A stretch of DNA of 64,000 nucleotides. Source: Linyphia triangularis. Its lineage: Eukaryota > Arthropoda > Arachnida > Araneae > Linyphiidae. The notes under the pieces are model-generated. The model saw nothing but the letters and a program-made list of their open reading frames with translations. It was not told where the DNA came from and ran no database searches. Position numbers and translations under genes: made by a program. The stretch spans positions 29,356,123 to 29,420,122 of the forward strand of contig OZ021732.1 in NCBI GenBank assembly GCA_963978545.1, in the 5' to 3' direction. Of the stretch, positions 20,761-33,051 are shown one piece after another. Numbering within the stretch: position 1 is the stretch's first letter; every line of letters begins with the position of its first letter.

Positions 20761-22298
20761 GGGGAGAGTTCCTCAAAACGGGATAGGCGGGCAAAACGGG
20801 ATATTGAGCCTCGGATCTTGACTGGTAGTGCTATCTCGCTGGAGAAAGACTAAACTGGTTCCCGACCGCCATGACAGCATTCTCAGTTGATCCCTCAACT
20901 CTAGCCACGTGTTTCGCAAAGAAATATTTTTCAAAGTTTTCAAGTGAGATTTTTACTTACTTTGTACTTTTTTCGACTGCAGAACAACTATCCTTGTGCT
21001 TCTCCGTCCTTCGGAACAATTCCGGTAAGTACTGTGTTTTGTTCATAGCTCATTTAACAACAATTTCATGTATTTAAATATTGCTAGTGAGTGACGGTTC
21101 AGGGGTCAGCCATTTATATTGTCAAAAGCATCACGGTCGGGCAAAACGGGACACTTTTGGGGTGCCCAAAACGGGATACAATTTTGATGAGTCCCGTTTT
21201 ACCCGACCATTTCCATTAATGTTTTGGCAATGTGTTTAAGTTATTTAAATTGAAATAAGTAATGAATTAAAATATGTATAATCAATTACAACAATTTATT
21301 TTAATTTTAAATAATTATATTTTCGAAATAAAATAATTTACTTTACTTTTGGGGTACAAATAATTGGCCCGATTTATGTACAAAATTTAGTTATAGGTTA
21401 AAACTGTAAATCAGAAAAATGTTTTGACCAAAAATTTAAGTTTTAAATTCAAAATGTTGATTTTTTTTTTTTTTTTAATCTTTTTTATGGGGGCGGCGTA
21501 TACAAAAATAAACCAGAAAACCACACGTTGTGCGCACTATAATATTATAAAAACATAAGCTAAACATCAATTATAACAGGAAGCCCATATAAACTTGAGT
21601 TGGAAGAAGAAGAGCGTGAAAAAAAAGAACGAGAAAGAACTCAAAAGCTGAAAACAAGGGCTGCCAAAACCAGTCTCTTGATTGTTCCGAAGAGAAAACA
21701 AACGAGGTGTTAAAGAAAACCAAGTGGAAATGCAAAACAGGCAAATAAAGTTAAAAAATTTTACTCTGAATCTGAATTTTTTTTCAAACATCGAAGAAAA
21801 TGGACCTAACATAAGAAAACCTAAAAAATAAAAAAAAATAATAATAAAAAAATCATCAGTTAGCCAAGGTTGGACGTCGTCGTCTTCAGAAGATGAAGCT
21901 CACGAAGCCTGTTCCAGAGCAAAAGAAGAAGACGACACATTTTTATGCGATTTCTGTGTTATGTAATTTTTCAAATTTACAATTAAAAAGTTTCTTCCTA
22001 TAAAAACGTAGCCTATTTTTGTTCTAAAAACTAAATCAAAAGTAAAATCAGCAAAAACCTAATAACATAAAAATCCCTATCCCTTTTTACCCACCCTTGG
22101 TAGGGTAAAACGGGATCGTGTAAGACTTTGTGAAACCAGTATTTTCACATAAATATTATTGAACAAATGTGACAAAGGTCTTATTTTAAGTAGTTGGTAT
22201 ACTTTTAAATGACGTCTAGCTTTGGAATGTACCTTGTACACAACAAGAAATAAAGGGAAGAATAGATAAGCTATCCCGTTTTGGGATACTTTCCCCTA
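20761..22298 (+). mobile_element. Pogo-like DNA transposon relic
   Basis: The ends are inverted: GGGGAGAGTTCCTCAAAACGG from 20761 and, read inward from 22298, GGGGAAAGTATCCCAAAACG; both are flanked by TA, the target of pogo/Tc1 elements. Further AAAACGGGA motifs repeat inside (about 20793, 21148, 21170 and, inverted, 21193; also 22107), as subterminal repeats would. A transposase-tail relic lies at 21570-21966. Confidence 0.62.
21570..21966 (+). pseudogene. Transposase C-terminal relic, pogo-like
   Basis: Pieces in shifting frames read as a charged helix (ELEEEERERKERERTQKL, about 21596-21648), a KTRAAKTSLL segment, and, near the end, an acidic stretch SEDEAHEACSRAKEEDD followed by a CDFC-type cysteine pair (about 21875-21960). 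A charged helix plus an acidic tail with a terminal CxxC is typical of pogo/Jerky-type transposases. Stops and frame changes make it inactive. Confidence 0.45.
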
Positions 22299-23907
22299 CA
22301 TTTTGCATTTTATTTTACATCTGTGCTACTTTACTTATCATTATGTTACATTAAACAGGGGCACAGCCAGAAAATTTCTGTGGGAGGGGTTTTCAAGCAA
22401 ACAATTAATTTGCTGCTGTATTTCTCTACAAATACGATTTTAAAACATCTCATATTTGTCACATATCATAATATTTTTTCAGGTTTTTAATCTGCCACCT
22501 ATATATGCAACCAGTCCAGTATTCGAGTTATATTAAATACCTCAAGATGAGACTACATATTACTTAGAAAACGTATAATAATATTATCTAGATTATGTAT
22601 AGTTTAATCTAAAAATTTTGTTTGTTTATATTCACTTAGAGAAGGAGCAGTATATTTAGGCAAACGGACATACACTAATATCATATCAGACTGATTTTAT
22701 TACATATTTATGGTGCTTGAAATACAAAAGCCATGTAGCACTGAAATGTTATAATTACATTTGGAAAACATCTATATATTTTAAACATTTCCTTTTTTTT
22801 ATATATATATAAACGGTTATTCAGAATTCCCTCCTAGGTTTCAAAGCACTATAGTAAAAAAAACTAAGACTAATACAGAAAATAAGAACATTTGAAAGAA
22901 TACAGAAACAATTCAAGTTTTATTTACATAGCTTACAGGTGTTCTATGTGTGAACCCTTGGTCACACGGCATGCATTAATGCGATAGTCCAGTTCCTGCC
23001 GATAAGTCCAGTCCTTGCTTCGAATTCCAGGAGGGAAGTCTGAATAACCCTGAATATGTAGTTTATATTAAATCTAAGTAGATAAAAAATAAAGTATGAC
23101 GATTTTTTGATGTTATGAGAGTTAAAAATGTTTTATTTGTTTCGAGGTTCTTGGACCTAATAGCTACTTAAATGCGATACGGTAAGCTAACCCTATCAGA
23201 ATGATGGTAAATTAAAAAAGTAATCTTTTGAAATTATTTATGATTACTTTTAGTGTTTGTAATTCATTCGTCAGAAAACATCGGGATGTCGGGGGTTTTA
23301 GGTGGATTATGACAGTGAAACTTCCTTTCTCTACCCCCGCCCCCCTGAGAACGCGCCTTGATGCAACTTCAAATACAACAGTGTAGCACGTTTTCTGGAA
23401 TGAACGCTAAAGAAGAAAAGCCCCTTTATTATACAGCAAAACAGGTCCTCCAAGATAATAAATCACTTGACCTTCCTCGCTCTTGAGGGGAAAAACTATC
23501 TATGTCCCCCTTTGGAGGAGGGATTTCTTGCGAAGAGGTTTTTCAAAATATAGCTTTAATGTTTCTCTAAATTTGACTGTTTAAGAAACACGAAAATAAT
23601 TTTAAAATATGATCTGGATAGAAAAAAGTTTAATCTTTGTCATTGAGTTGTTATTTTTTCAATAACTCTTTTCAACTTTTTTTAATATGATGTTAAAGTA
23701 AACAATTGATATTTTAATAAACTTAACAACATTTTAGGCCAAAAACAACTAAGGCAAAATACGGATAAAAGTTACGTCTATCCAACAAAACAAACCGTAT
23801 AAAAATATTAGCATAACTTCTTTCTATTCTACGAATAGGAATATAGAGATTTTCCCATAGACTTAACATTAGGGGGGAGAATCAAGATGGACGGTAGCGA
23901 AGACCCT
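22299..23907. other. AT-rich, no gene seen
   Basis: Short TA run near 22800. GGGGCACAGCCAG at about 22358 and CTACCCCCGCCCCCCTGAG near 23330 resemble hAT-like ends, but no matching target duplication was found. Confidence 0.4.
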
Positions 23908-24329
23908 TAAGATTCTTCCTACCTCTTCCTGTTTAGCGAACGGTAGTCGTCTTGGTTGTTGCTTGATAGGTGGGTGGTCTCCTGTATCAATTCTATGCTG
24001 CGTCAAACTTGTTCGTCCGACATCCGAAGATGTGAAGGAAAAGACATCTTGGAATTCTTGGATGACCAGTTGTGCAGCACTTCTTTCTAAGTTGTTTAAC
24101 GGTGCATTCTGCAGTAGCTCTGATGTTAAGTTCTCTGAAGACACAGTGACTGGATGATTTCTATTTCGATTTATGCAAGTTACTGGAGTACATGTGGCTA
24201 ACACTTCACCCTTCTTTATGACTTTCGCTTTATCACTCACATTGGCAACCCTCACAGGTATGGCAGTCCTTGAAAGGTCGACGAGAGTTGAAGCTACCAG
24301 TACTCCTTTGGAGCTATTGTGATTTTCAG
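23908..24329 (-). pseudogene. pol: Gypsy copy B, pol fragment downstream of the big insertion
   Basis: The minus-strand reading runs from 24329 through a region equivalent to the protease-RT linker of copy A (KGVLVASTLVDLS, then RVANVSDKAKVIKKGE, then LTQHRIDTGDHPPIKQ) and into LPFAKQEEVGRIL, where homology ends abruptly at 23908. The RT proper, RNase H and integrase are missing. It begins at exactly the residue where the gag-protease half at 34820 stops, so both are halves of one copy. Confidence 0.82.
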
Positions 24330-24490
24330 CCCAGATAGCATTTTATCCTTTTAAAACCCTTGTCTAAACCTCTCAAGCGAAAAGGGAGTAAGGTTCAGAT
24401 GACAAGGGAGTAACCATCATAAAACCTTGAAGAAAGGGTCCTAGTCTCCAGACGTCAAGCTTTTGGTAACCATTTCATGACCCCCTTTGC

Positions 24491-24695
24491 CACAAGGCTT
24501 TCGCCGTAAAGGGTATGTAAACCTTTTCGGGATGAGCTTGTCACAAGGTTTTCGCCGTAAAGGGTGTGTAAACCTTTTCGTGATAAGCCTGCCACACGGT
24601 TTTTGCCGTAAGGGTTGTATAAGCCTTTTCATAATAGGCTTGCCAAAAGGTTTTCACTGTAAAGGGTGTGTAAACCTTTTCACTCTGAGGTTCCC
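24491..24695. repeat. 51-bp tandem repeat, four copies
   Basis: Units start at about 24491, 24542, 24593 and 24644 (anchor CACAAGGTTTTCGCCGTAAA). Because 51 is a multiple of three, frames through it stay open on both strands; these are not genes. It lies just inside the left end of the 10.49-kb insertion. Confidence 0.9.
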
Positions 24696-25439
24696 ACCCT
24701 GTAGATATAGGAAAGGTTGCAAAAACTTTCCTTTATAAAGTATCATTTATCTTTTGTGTTCAAAAAGAAACACTTAATTGGGAGAGTTCCAATATTGTCG
24801 GAAAATGCTTTAAATTTAGTGGCTAATGAAAAATTAATATTTATTCTATAGGAATTTAATTACAATTTGCCTTTAATGGTATCAATCATAACCCAATTTA
24901 TTGATAAATTTTAATTTATTTGCTAGGTAGAACTTACTAGAATAATAAACATAATTTACTTTTTTTTGTAAAGAATTTAAAAAAAAATAAAGATTCAAAA
25001 TTCAATAAAAAATTATGTATATATTATTAAAAAAATGCATTGAGATCTTAGTAGGTTGCGTTAGACAATTTAAATTGCATTAAAATTTGTTTTAAAGGGT
25101 TAATCCAAGCTACTTATAGTTTTATTATTAGAAACATATACAACTAAAAATGCATTTTTACTGATAATTCTTTTTTAGATAATTCTTTATTTTGAAGTAA
25201 ACAAACACAAATGAGTTGCTTTTTCATTTTATACAAAGAATATAATTTAAACATGATTTTAAATATATACTACAAATATTTCTTCATTTATTTGCTGCAT
25301 CTGACAAGAAGTTTCTGGAATATTCTTGAGGAAAACTAAAGGGAATCCCATTCATTTCTATCTGAAAAAAATAAACAAATTTAAAATCTTTAATAATAAA
25401 ACAAGCTGTGTGTCTGTCTGTTTGTGGATCTGTTATAGA
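24696..25439. other. AT-rich, no gene seen
   Basis: Interior of the 10.49-kb insertion; nothing recognised. Confidence 0.4.
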
Positions 25440-25963
25440 AACCTACTTAAAATTGGAGTAGAGCTCTGAAATTTTCAACACAAGAAGTTTTGACCTTCTA
25501 ATTTATGAATGTCAAACAGAATGTAAAATTTTAATTAGTTTTTTTTTAATTAATATTTTAACTAACTTTTATTTTACAAAGTGACTTCAAATAGAGATAC
25601 AGCTCTGAAATTTTCAACATAAGTAATTTTGGCCTTCTTATTGAACTATTGAAAAAAAGAATTTTAAATTTGTTGTTAGTTTTTTCTTTAATTAATTAAT
25701 AAATATTTTACAAAACGGTTTCTAATAGAGCTACAGCTCTGAAATTTTCAACATAAGTAGATTTAGCCTTCTAATTGGACTTTTAAAAAACGGAATTTTA
25801 AATTTTTATTTAGTTCTTTTTATTTAATTAATTAATAACTATTCTACAAAATGATATCCAATATTGCTACAGCTCTGAAATTTTCAACATAAGTAGTTTT
25901 GTCTTTTATTTGGCCTTTTTTTGAAAAACAGAGTTTCAAATTTTTATTTAGTTCCTTTTTAAT

Positions 25964-26006
<43 letters not shown>

Positions 26007-26400
26007 TTAATATATATTTAACAAAACGATATCTAATAGAGCTGCAGCTCTGAAATTTTCAACATAAGTAGTTGTGCCCTCCTAATTGGACGTTTGAAAA
26101 ACATAATTTTACATTTTTATTTAGTTCTTTTTTAATTAATTAAAAAATATTTTACAAAACGATTTCTATTTGGGCTACAGTTCTGAAATTGTCAATACAA
26201 GTAGTTTTGGCATTCTAATTGGACTATTGACAAACAGAATGTTAAAATTTTAATTTGATTTTCGATTGATTCTTTGAATTATTATTTTTTTTTTAACAAA
26301 AAGCGACTTCTAATAGGCCTAGAGCTTTGAAAGTTTCAACATAAATAGTTTTGGCTTTCTAATTTTGCTTTCCACAAATACGTGTTAAAATAATCTTAAC
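25440..26400. repeat. Tandem array, 133-175-bp units, seven copies
   Basis: The anchor GCTCTGAAATTTTCAACA recurs (some copies with one or two changes) at about 25463, 25602, 25735, 25872, 26047, 26180 and 26327, so the period is about 135 bases apart from one unit enlarged by a poly(T) run (about 25969-26000). The array is introduced by AAGCTGTGTGTCTGTCTG, a head seen on arthropod interspersed repeats. Confidence 0.85.
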
Positions 26401-28122
26401 CCCCTGAAACCTACAGCGCACGAGAACTATTTGTTCTGCAGAGGATTCTCGGGCGGTTTCGGGCGTTTTGGGATCTTCGAGGTTTGGGGGGTCTGGTCAG
26501 CTTCCTCACCTCCTGTGGTGTTGATTTATAGGGGGCAGTTCACTCCTGTCAACTCCGAGAAGCAGAGTCTTGTGGCGATTTTTTTTTTCTTTCTTTTGCA
26601 TGGGACATTTAGTAGAAACTCTTTCCGCGCGGGAACTTTTACTAGAGAATTGCCAAGTTTTACAAAATAATTTGCGTTTTGGTTCGCAAAACTTTAAATA
26701 CATATGAAATAAACCATGCTATTGATATTGTTAAATAAAATTATAATATTTAGCTAAACTTCTTGAAGAAATTAATTATTTCGTCAAGACAGATCCCTCT
26801 ATAAATTGTTTTAGTCGCATACAGCTGCGAACTCAAATATTTGTGAATTTTTGACTCATTTTCAAATGACGTTATTCTTTTTTTTTTTCGCGAGACATAA
26901 TTATATAACCCATGAAAACAAAGTTTTAAATATTAATCCTTTATATACATCGCCAATTTTTATATTCATTAACACAGCGCCGATTCTGTTAACAGCGTGT
27001 GCTTGGTGCTTGTATCTAATTTTAAATATCAAACACATTTATATCAGCAAAATGTGTTGCAAACTGCGTTTCAAAATGTATTTATTAGAAATGAACGTGC
27101 ATTTATGCATTCACATCCAAACATCTTTTTTTTTTTTTATTTTGATTAAAACAATTTTATTATTTATTTATTTAAAAAAAATTTGGCAATATCAAAGAGT
27201 TTCAACAATGATCGGCTTACTGATATTTTAGCGCGATTGGATGAAGGCAAGTTAGTTTATTAGTATTCCGTATAAGCAACTTTTTAGTGACAATAACAGC
27301 CCCAAAATGTGAAAGAATGTATTGCCATCGACATCGAATCTATCTACCAACTTTCAGCCCGCTTGGATGACGGCAAGGTGGGTTAATTAAGCATCCGCAG
27401 ACTTGCACTCTATCGACACTCACACAAAATCGAAGTTAATTTAAAGAATTCAAAATACATCCTTTATTGAAACTTTAATGCCTCTAATACGTACGTTATT
27501 GAAATATTCGATTTTTCTTAGATGCTATTTTATAATTTTAGGTGAAATGAAAGTACTCCCCTCGCTCGATAAAAGTTTAACACTCCCTGTTTCACCACGA
27601 TTAATAATTTGGTATTGAAGATCTGAACAAATAAAGGATTCTACTTACGTAGGATTGCTTAGCCATATGAAGTCCGTGGCGTATACAGGGAGGAGGCTGA
27701 TAGGGCTACAGCTCCCTGAAAATTGAGAAAAATTATATTTCCAAGTGTAATGTAACAATTTTTGTAAATAGTTAATACTTAATATCCTCATTTAACTAAC
27801 TTTTCGAGTCAGTCCTTTTTTCAAAATAACTATAACAACGAGAAATGAACACAAAAATACAAGTACATCTATTTCATTTCAAACTCTTCCGATTTTACAT
27901 TTCTTTCTCATTTCTATATGCTGGGGTCATGACGTCCTTCAGATGGTCAGAGCAGAGAAAACTTACTGGTTCCCTGAAAGAGCATGCGTAGACACAAAGA
28001 CTTCTCCTTCCTGGTACCAATAATACAAATCTGCCATAGAAAATCTGGTAAAATTTTATGAAAGAGGTTTTCTTGGTTTTCAAAACATCATCGAAGCAGA
28101 TTAGGAAATATGGAAAACAAAA
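26401..28122. other. AT-rich, no gene seen
   Basis: A GC-rich patch at 26415-26530 and poly(T) runs. The 126-codon open frame at 26851-27231 is phenylalanine/isoleucine-rich AT translation without motifs. Confidence 0.4.
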
Positions 28123-28336
28123 TACAGGGTTACTAGAAAAGAATCATTCATTTTCAAAACCCGACTTATTCAAAAGTATTATACTTACACATATGATTGG
28201 TACAAGAAAACAACCGCAAAATATTTAAGTTTTATGCTCCAGGTGGTGCTCAAGTTTACCCGATTTATTCAAAAGTATAATACTTTTGAATAAATCTTGT
28301 TTTGAAAATGAATGATTCTTTTGTAGTAACCCTGTA
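28123..28336. mobile_element. Mariner-type MITE
   Basis: 214 bases with inverted arms of about 60 bases: TACAGGGTTACTAGAAAAG at the left against TACAGGGTTACTACAAAAG read inward from the right. The TA at each tip fits a TA target duplication. No coding capacity. Confidence 0.85.
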
Positions 28337-30267
28337 GAAAGGTTTTCTTGATGCTTTCGCAGAATGTTCTGTAGACATATTTCCGAATATACGTCACTTA
28401 ATAAAAAAAAAAAATGTATTTTACCAGTTTCAATTGAAACTTCTGAGCTTTCAACTTTGTGATCATTAACATCATATTAAGAAATTCTATGAGCAAAACA
28501 AGGTTGAACAGACTGGCACTTTTTGTCAATTCACAACAACATAAAAATTTGGTTTCGGTAGCCAATGAAATTGCCTTGTTTAGGGGATTTAGAATACACC
28601 AATAAACAGTGTTTACATTATATCATAACAATATTTAACATTTAATAAATTTCACTGTATACACCAGCGTTGATTTTTTAACATGTTACTTCTTGCGTTG
28701 TTTGTATTATGTGTTTACATTGATTTTATTTATAACATTCATGCTTACGTTTTTTTAATAACACATGCTTAAGTTGTGTTTTAGAAACGACACTAATGTT
28801 TATTAAATGTTCTTTTCGTTATAATGTAGAATTGTAAGATTATTTGTTTTTCAATACCTTAACAGAATAGTTGTGAAACACTGCAGTTTTAAATTTCCTT
28901 TCATTATGTTAAAAAGTGAGTAATTTTAATTTATAACTAGTTTTATTATTTTTTAATATTAGCTGCCCAACCCTCTTTCCTATTATGATCAAATGTTCAG
29001 TTTTTTAAGGCGTTACATGAATATGGCAAGAGCAGACAAAAGTCTTTTTTTTTTCCTTCAGAAAACCAAAGAAAAAAACTAAATAGTGAGTAACTATAAT
29101 ACTACTAAAAAAGTGTAGTAGAAGTACTGATCCTCCAATTCTAAAATGTGACTGCAAAAAATTAATAATCAAATGAAATAATAAAATAAAATTTTAAAGA
29201 TTGAGACTGCTCTGCAAGAAAATAGCCTATAAACACACTAAAAAAAATGGTGACTAAATAAAAATAAACATTAGAAAAATTATAATTTCACTCCATAATA
29301 CTAAAAAAACATGAAAAAGTAATAAAATAAACAACAGAAAATAATGAAGTAGTTCTTGAAGAGCTGGTCAACAAGGTTACCAGGAAAGCGACTAGCAGAA
29401 GAATTCATTGTTTTTAACACTACGCACATTTGATTAAAAATTACAAAAGTAAAAAAAAAAAGCTTACCTCAAACTTCAGGAGATAGCTTTGAGTTGGGTT
29501 TCAGCATTTTGCAGTCAGATCTTTTGAGTTGTGGAACGCAAATTTTCCGAGAAATATTGGAAAATGTATTTTAAACAGAGTTTGAAAGGGACATTTTACA
29601 TAGGACATTTGGCGATTAGAAAATTCGCCAAAATTAAAAACACAGTAACTAAAATAAAATTTAAATAAAAACAAAGAAGGGCTTGTCAAGAAGAACCCGC
29701 GATATCTTGTTTTACTAAAAATTTTTAAAATTTATTGGATCCATACAACAAAACAAAAAGACAAAAGGTACAGAATTTTTTTTTTTTTTTAACTTCAGAT
29801 GGAGAAAAGCACCTCCTCTATTTCTAACCCTCGCCCCGCAAACCAAGAAGCAGTTGGGTTCGGTGTATATGTCAATACCATACAACAGCGTTATAGCCTT
29901 GGGAAATTGGTTAATTGGCCACACATGCTGCATGTCTGCTCTTTGACAAAAGACCAGACATGCCTTGGGGATGCACCGGAGTGTCCTTAAAGTGGGCTTG
30001 CAATATACGATTGATAAGAATGTATGAGTTCAGAGTAACATTTTATTTTAGTATGTGTGTCAAGATTTAGAATTTATACCTTTAAAATTGAATTTTTTTA
30101 AAACTAATTTCAAAAGCTAGCTATCGATACCAATAAAAGTAATTTGTTTAAAGATTTATTTATTTAAAGTTTAAATAATTATTTTTCAAAATACCAAGTT
30201 TACATTCTCAAAAGCATTTGTTATTTGGGTAAATGGTATTTATATTATTCATTGATTTAAAAAGGAA
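28337..30267. other. AT-rich, no gene seen
   Basis: A less AT-rich island at 29790-30000 has a 63-codon open frame without recognised motifs. The remainder is featureless. Confidence 0.4.
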
Positions 30268-30485
30268 ATGGCCGACTAAACGGTATAGTGTTTAGCGTGC
30301 AAGCTTATAGACCGCGAGGCTGCGTGTTTGAGTCCCGTGTTAGGCATGGGTGTTGGTAAATGTATGTTGGCTTGTCTAATGACGAATGTTTCGGCGCATT
30401 ATAGCCCTCGTGTTGCTGAAGGCGCCAGATAATCTGAAAACAACCAAGCAATAAGGAAATGATAAATTCATTACTTATGTAAGAA
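30268..30485 (+). mobile_element. tRNA-derived SINE
   Basis: Starts TGGCCGACTAAACGG and contains a tRNA-like A box (TAGTGTTTAGCG, 30286-30297) and B box (GTTTGAGTCCC, 30325-30335), followed by a unique body rich in GCGCC. It would be transcribed by RNA polymerase III. The 3' end is not sharply defined. Confidence 0.65.
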
Positions 30486-31726
30486 CGTATCACCAGAAAT
30501 TAATGCATATCTAAAATGATTATTAATTCATTGTGTTTGTAATTTATGTAGAAATTTTTTAATATTTGAGAACTACCTGGTTCAATTTGCAGGCAACTTT
30601 TTGTAAAATGTTAGGCCCTTATGATATTATTTTACCCTTTTGATTATCTTACCCTTAAGTAATACTATTGGGGGGGGGGGGGGGAGAGAAAGAAAGAAAG
30701 AAAAAATCTTTTTTTTATACTGCTTTTTTTAAAAATGTCCGTAAAATTGTTAAAATGGTAAATACGTAATTGTTTTGAAATCCAATACATTGATTTGTTT
30801 GAAAATTTTGCCTTGAAATAAAAATTATCTAATAATCATTAGTTATTTAATAAGTTTTTCTAAAATATCAGAAAATTCTGTAAAATTGTAGTACTCGATT
30901 AATCGACAGCAAACTTTTATAATTGAAATTTTATTTTAAAATTTAAAACTTAAAAAAAAAAAAAATCTTTATATTGTTTTTGTCTTATCCTTTCTAGTTT
31001 GTCTAGAAAATACGATATTTTAGTATGCTGATTTATAAGTTTATATGTATTTCTTGGCCTATTATGTTGAATATGCAATAACCTCGAATACCATGAAATG
31101 AATTTAATTGAGACCTTAAACTGTTTAAATAAAGGTCACATAATCTAAAATGCTGTTTTCGAAAGTTTCCAAAATGTCTGTTCGTTGCTTTTCTTTCTTA
31201 CAAAAACTACCAGTTGGAAATATTTTCTAGCGTATGGGAGTTTGCCTCTTCATTTTTCTACCTAAATAAGCCAATAAAATAGCTTTCGAAAAATGTAACC
31301 TCTTACTAGGAATAAATAAATGGAAGCCGATATGCATTTCACAAGATCTTTTAACAAACTATTTTCTTAAAAATCATTACACATAAGGACATTTTAACTT
31401 TTATTGAAACGAAAAAATTAAAACAATAATTTATTTTAATTCTTGTATTTTAATGTTTAGAAATGAATATTATTGAGATAATTTTTTTTAGAGGCTGTAT
31501 TACAGTATTTTATAAAGCCAAAACATATCATGAGAGCACCCAATTAACGCTGGTGTACTATTTCTATTACCAAAACCTTTTTTACATTTACCAGGGTTCG
31601 GCAGACGTTTCTGTGCAAAGAGCCAAACATTCAATAATCATCAGAATCGCAGTACATTTAAAGAGCGGAAATACGAGTTTTTAACAACGAACATTTTTAT
31701 AGTATAAAAATCATGGCAGATGAGAC
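30486..31726. other. AT-rich, no gene seen
   Basis: Includes a G-run with (GAAA)n near 30670-30705. No gene recognised. Confidence 0.4.
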
Positions 31727-31865
31727 CAGGCCTGTAGCCAGAGTGGGGCAAGACCTGGACAAATCTTCGCTTGTCCTGGAAAATTTTATCCCAATCATTT
31801 GTAAACCTTTATATCTATGATTGAATAGAAACGAACATTTTGCTGCTGTTGATACCTTCGGTTGT

Positions 31866-31961
31866 AGCACAGCAACTTGCGAATCTACCTTTTCCACTTT
31901 GACGGCCATAAATTGTCCCTAAAGAATGTCAATGGGCCACGAAAGGATGGCAAATCTAGTG
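31866..31961 (+). pseudogene. hAT transposase C-terminal dimerisation fragment
   Basis: The reading STATCESTFSTLTAI, an in-frame stop, then MSMGHERMANLV matches the hAT dimerisation domain pattern (A-T-x-E-R-S-F-S-x-L ... M-x-x-E-R-L-x-x-L). The upstream catalytic region is missing. Confidence 0.75.
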
Positions 31962-32272
31962 TTTTGGGCATTTGAAGTAGATATAAGAGTTTTGAAATTG
32001 TTTAATATGGTGTAAAGATAGGAAATTGCTATTATACTAACATTTATCATTTTATTTTAGATTTTTTTGTTACGCTATGTATTTTAAAAAGTTTCAAAAT
32101 GTTTAATATAAGACCAAGAATAGAAAAATGAATTTCTATTATTTTATATTATAATTAATAAAATATGCAAATAAATAGAAAAAGGGTTTTTATATTATAA
32201 TAGTATCTGATAAATTTTTCAGAGTATTGAAAATGATAGGAGAAAATAAAGGAAAATACAATTCTATTAGTA

Positions 32273-32390
<118 letters not shown>

Positions 32391-33051
32391 GATATAGTTT
32401 TTATATAAAAATGTAAATAACTTTTTATTGCTGAAAGAATTTCTTAAATGAAAAGTTTGTTAAAGAGTTATGTAGCTGTTCCACAAGACCAATGATAAAA
32501 AAATGTAATTTGTTTAACAATATATATTTTTAAATAGAAATGTAAGAACAGAACTTCGAAAAAACTTTTTATGTTAAAAAAACTTTTTATGTTAAAAAAA
32601 ACTTTTTATGTAAAAGTAACTTTTACTAATTTTTATATTTGTAATTATTTTTAAAGTAGATATTCTTAAGTTGAAATGTGTGAAAAATTAAGAGATGGAC
32701 AAGCATAGAATATTTTAAAGGAATAGAATTGTATTAAATATACTTTAAAAATTTTTTAATTGAAAGTTTTGTTTTTATCAAAAAAATTTCTGGTGTAGAA
32801 TCTTTAAAAGAATTAATAAAAATAAAATTACATTAACAATGTTTCTTTTTTTAAATATTTTTTTGTATATGTACTTCACAAAGTGCTCTGATAAATACTC
32901 TTTTACGAATTGTAAAAATTGTATAAATTTGTAATAATTGTAAAAATTTCAATTGTAAAAATTAATTGAAAACCAATTAAATAATTTATATTTCTGCCCC
33001 TCCTGGGAAAATTTTTGCCCGTCCTACAAACTTTGGCTGGCTACGGGCCTG

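Noticed and set aside
22355..23365. Possible hAT element with GGGGCACAGCCAG end
   Set aside because: A second end could not be matched with confidence and no 8-bp duplication was found.
24441..24738. Open frames on both strands with PLRRKPC-type repeats
   Set aside because: Product of the 51-bp tandem array, whose length is a multiple of three.
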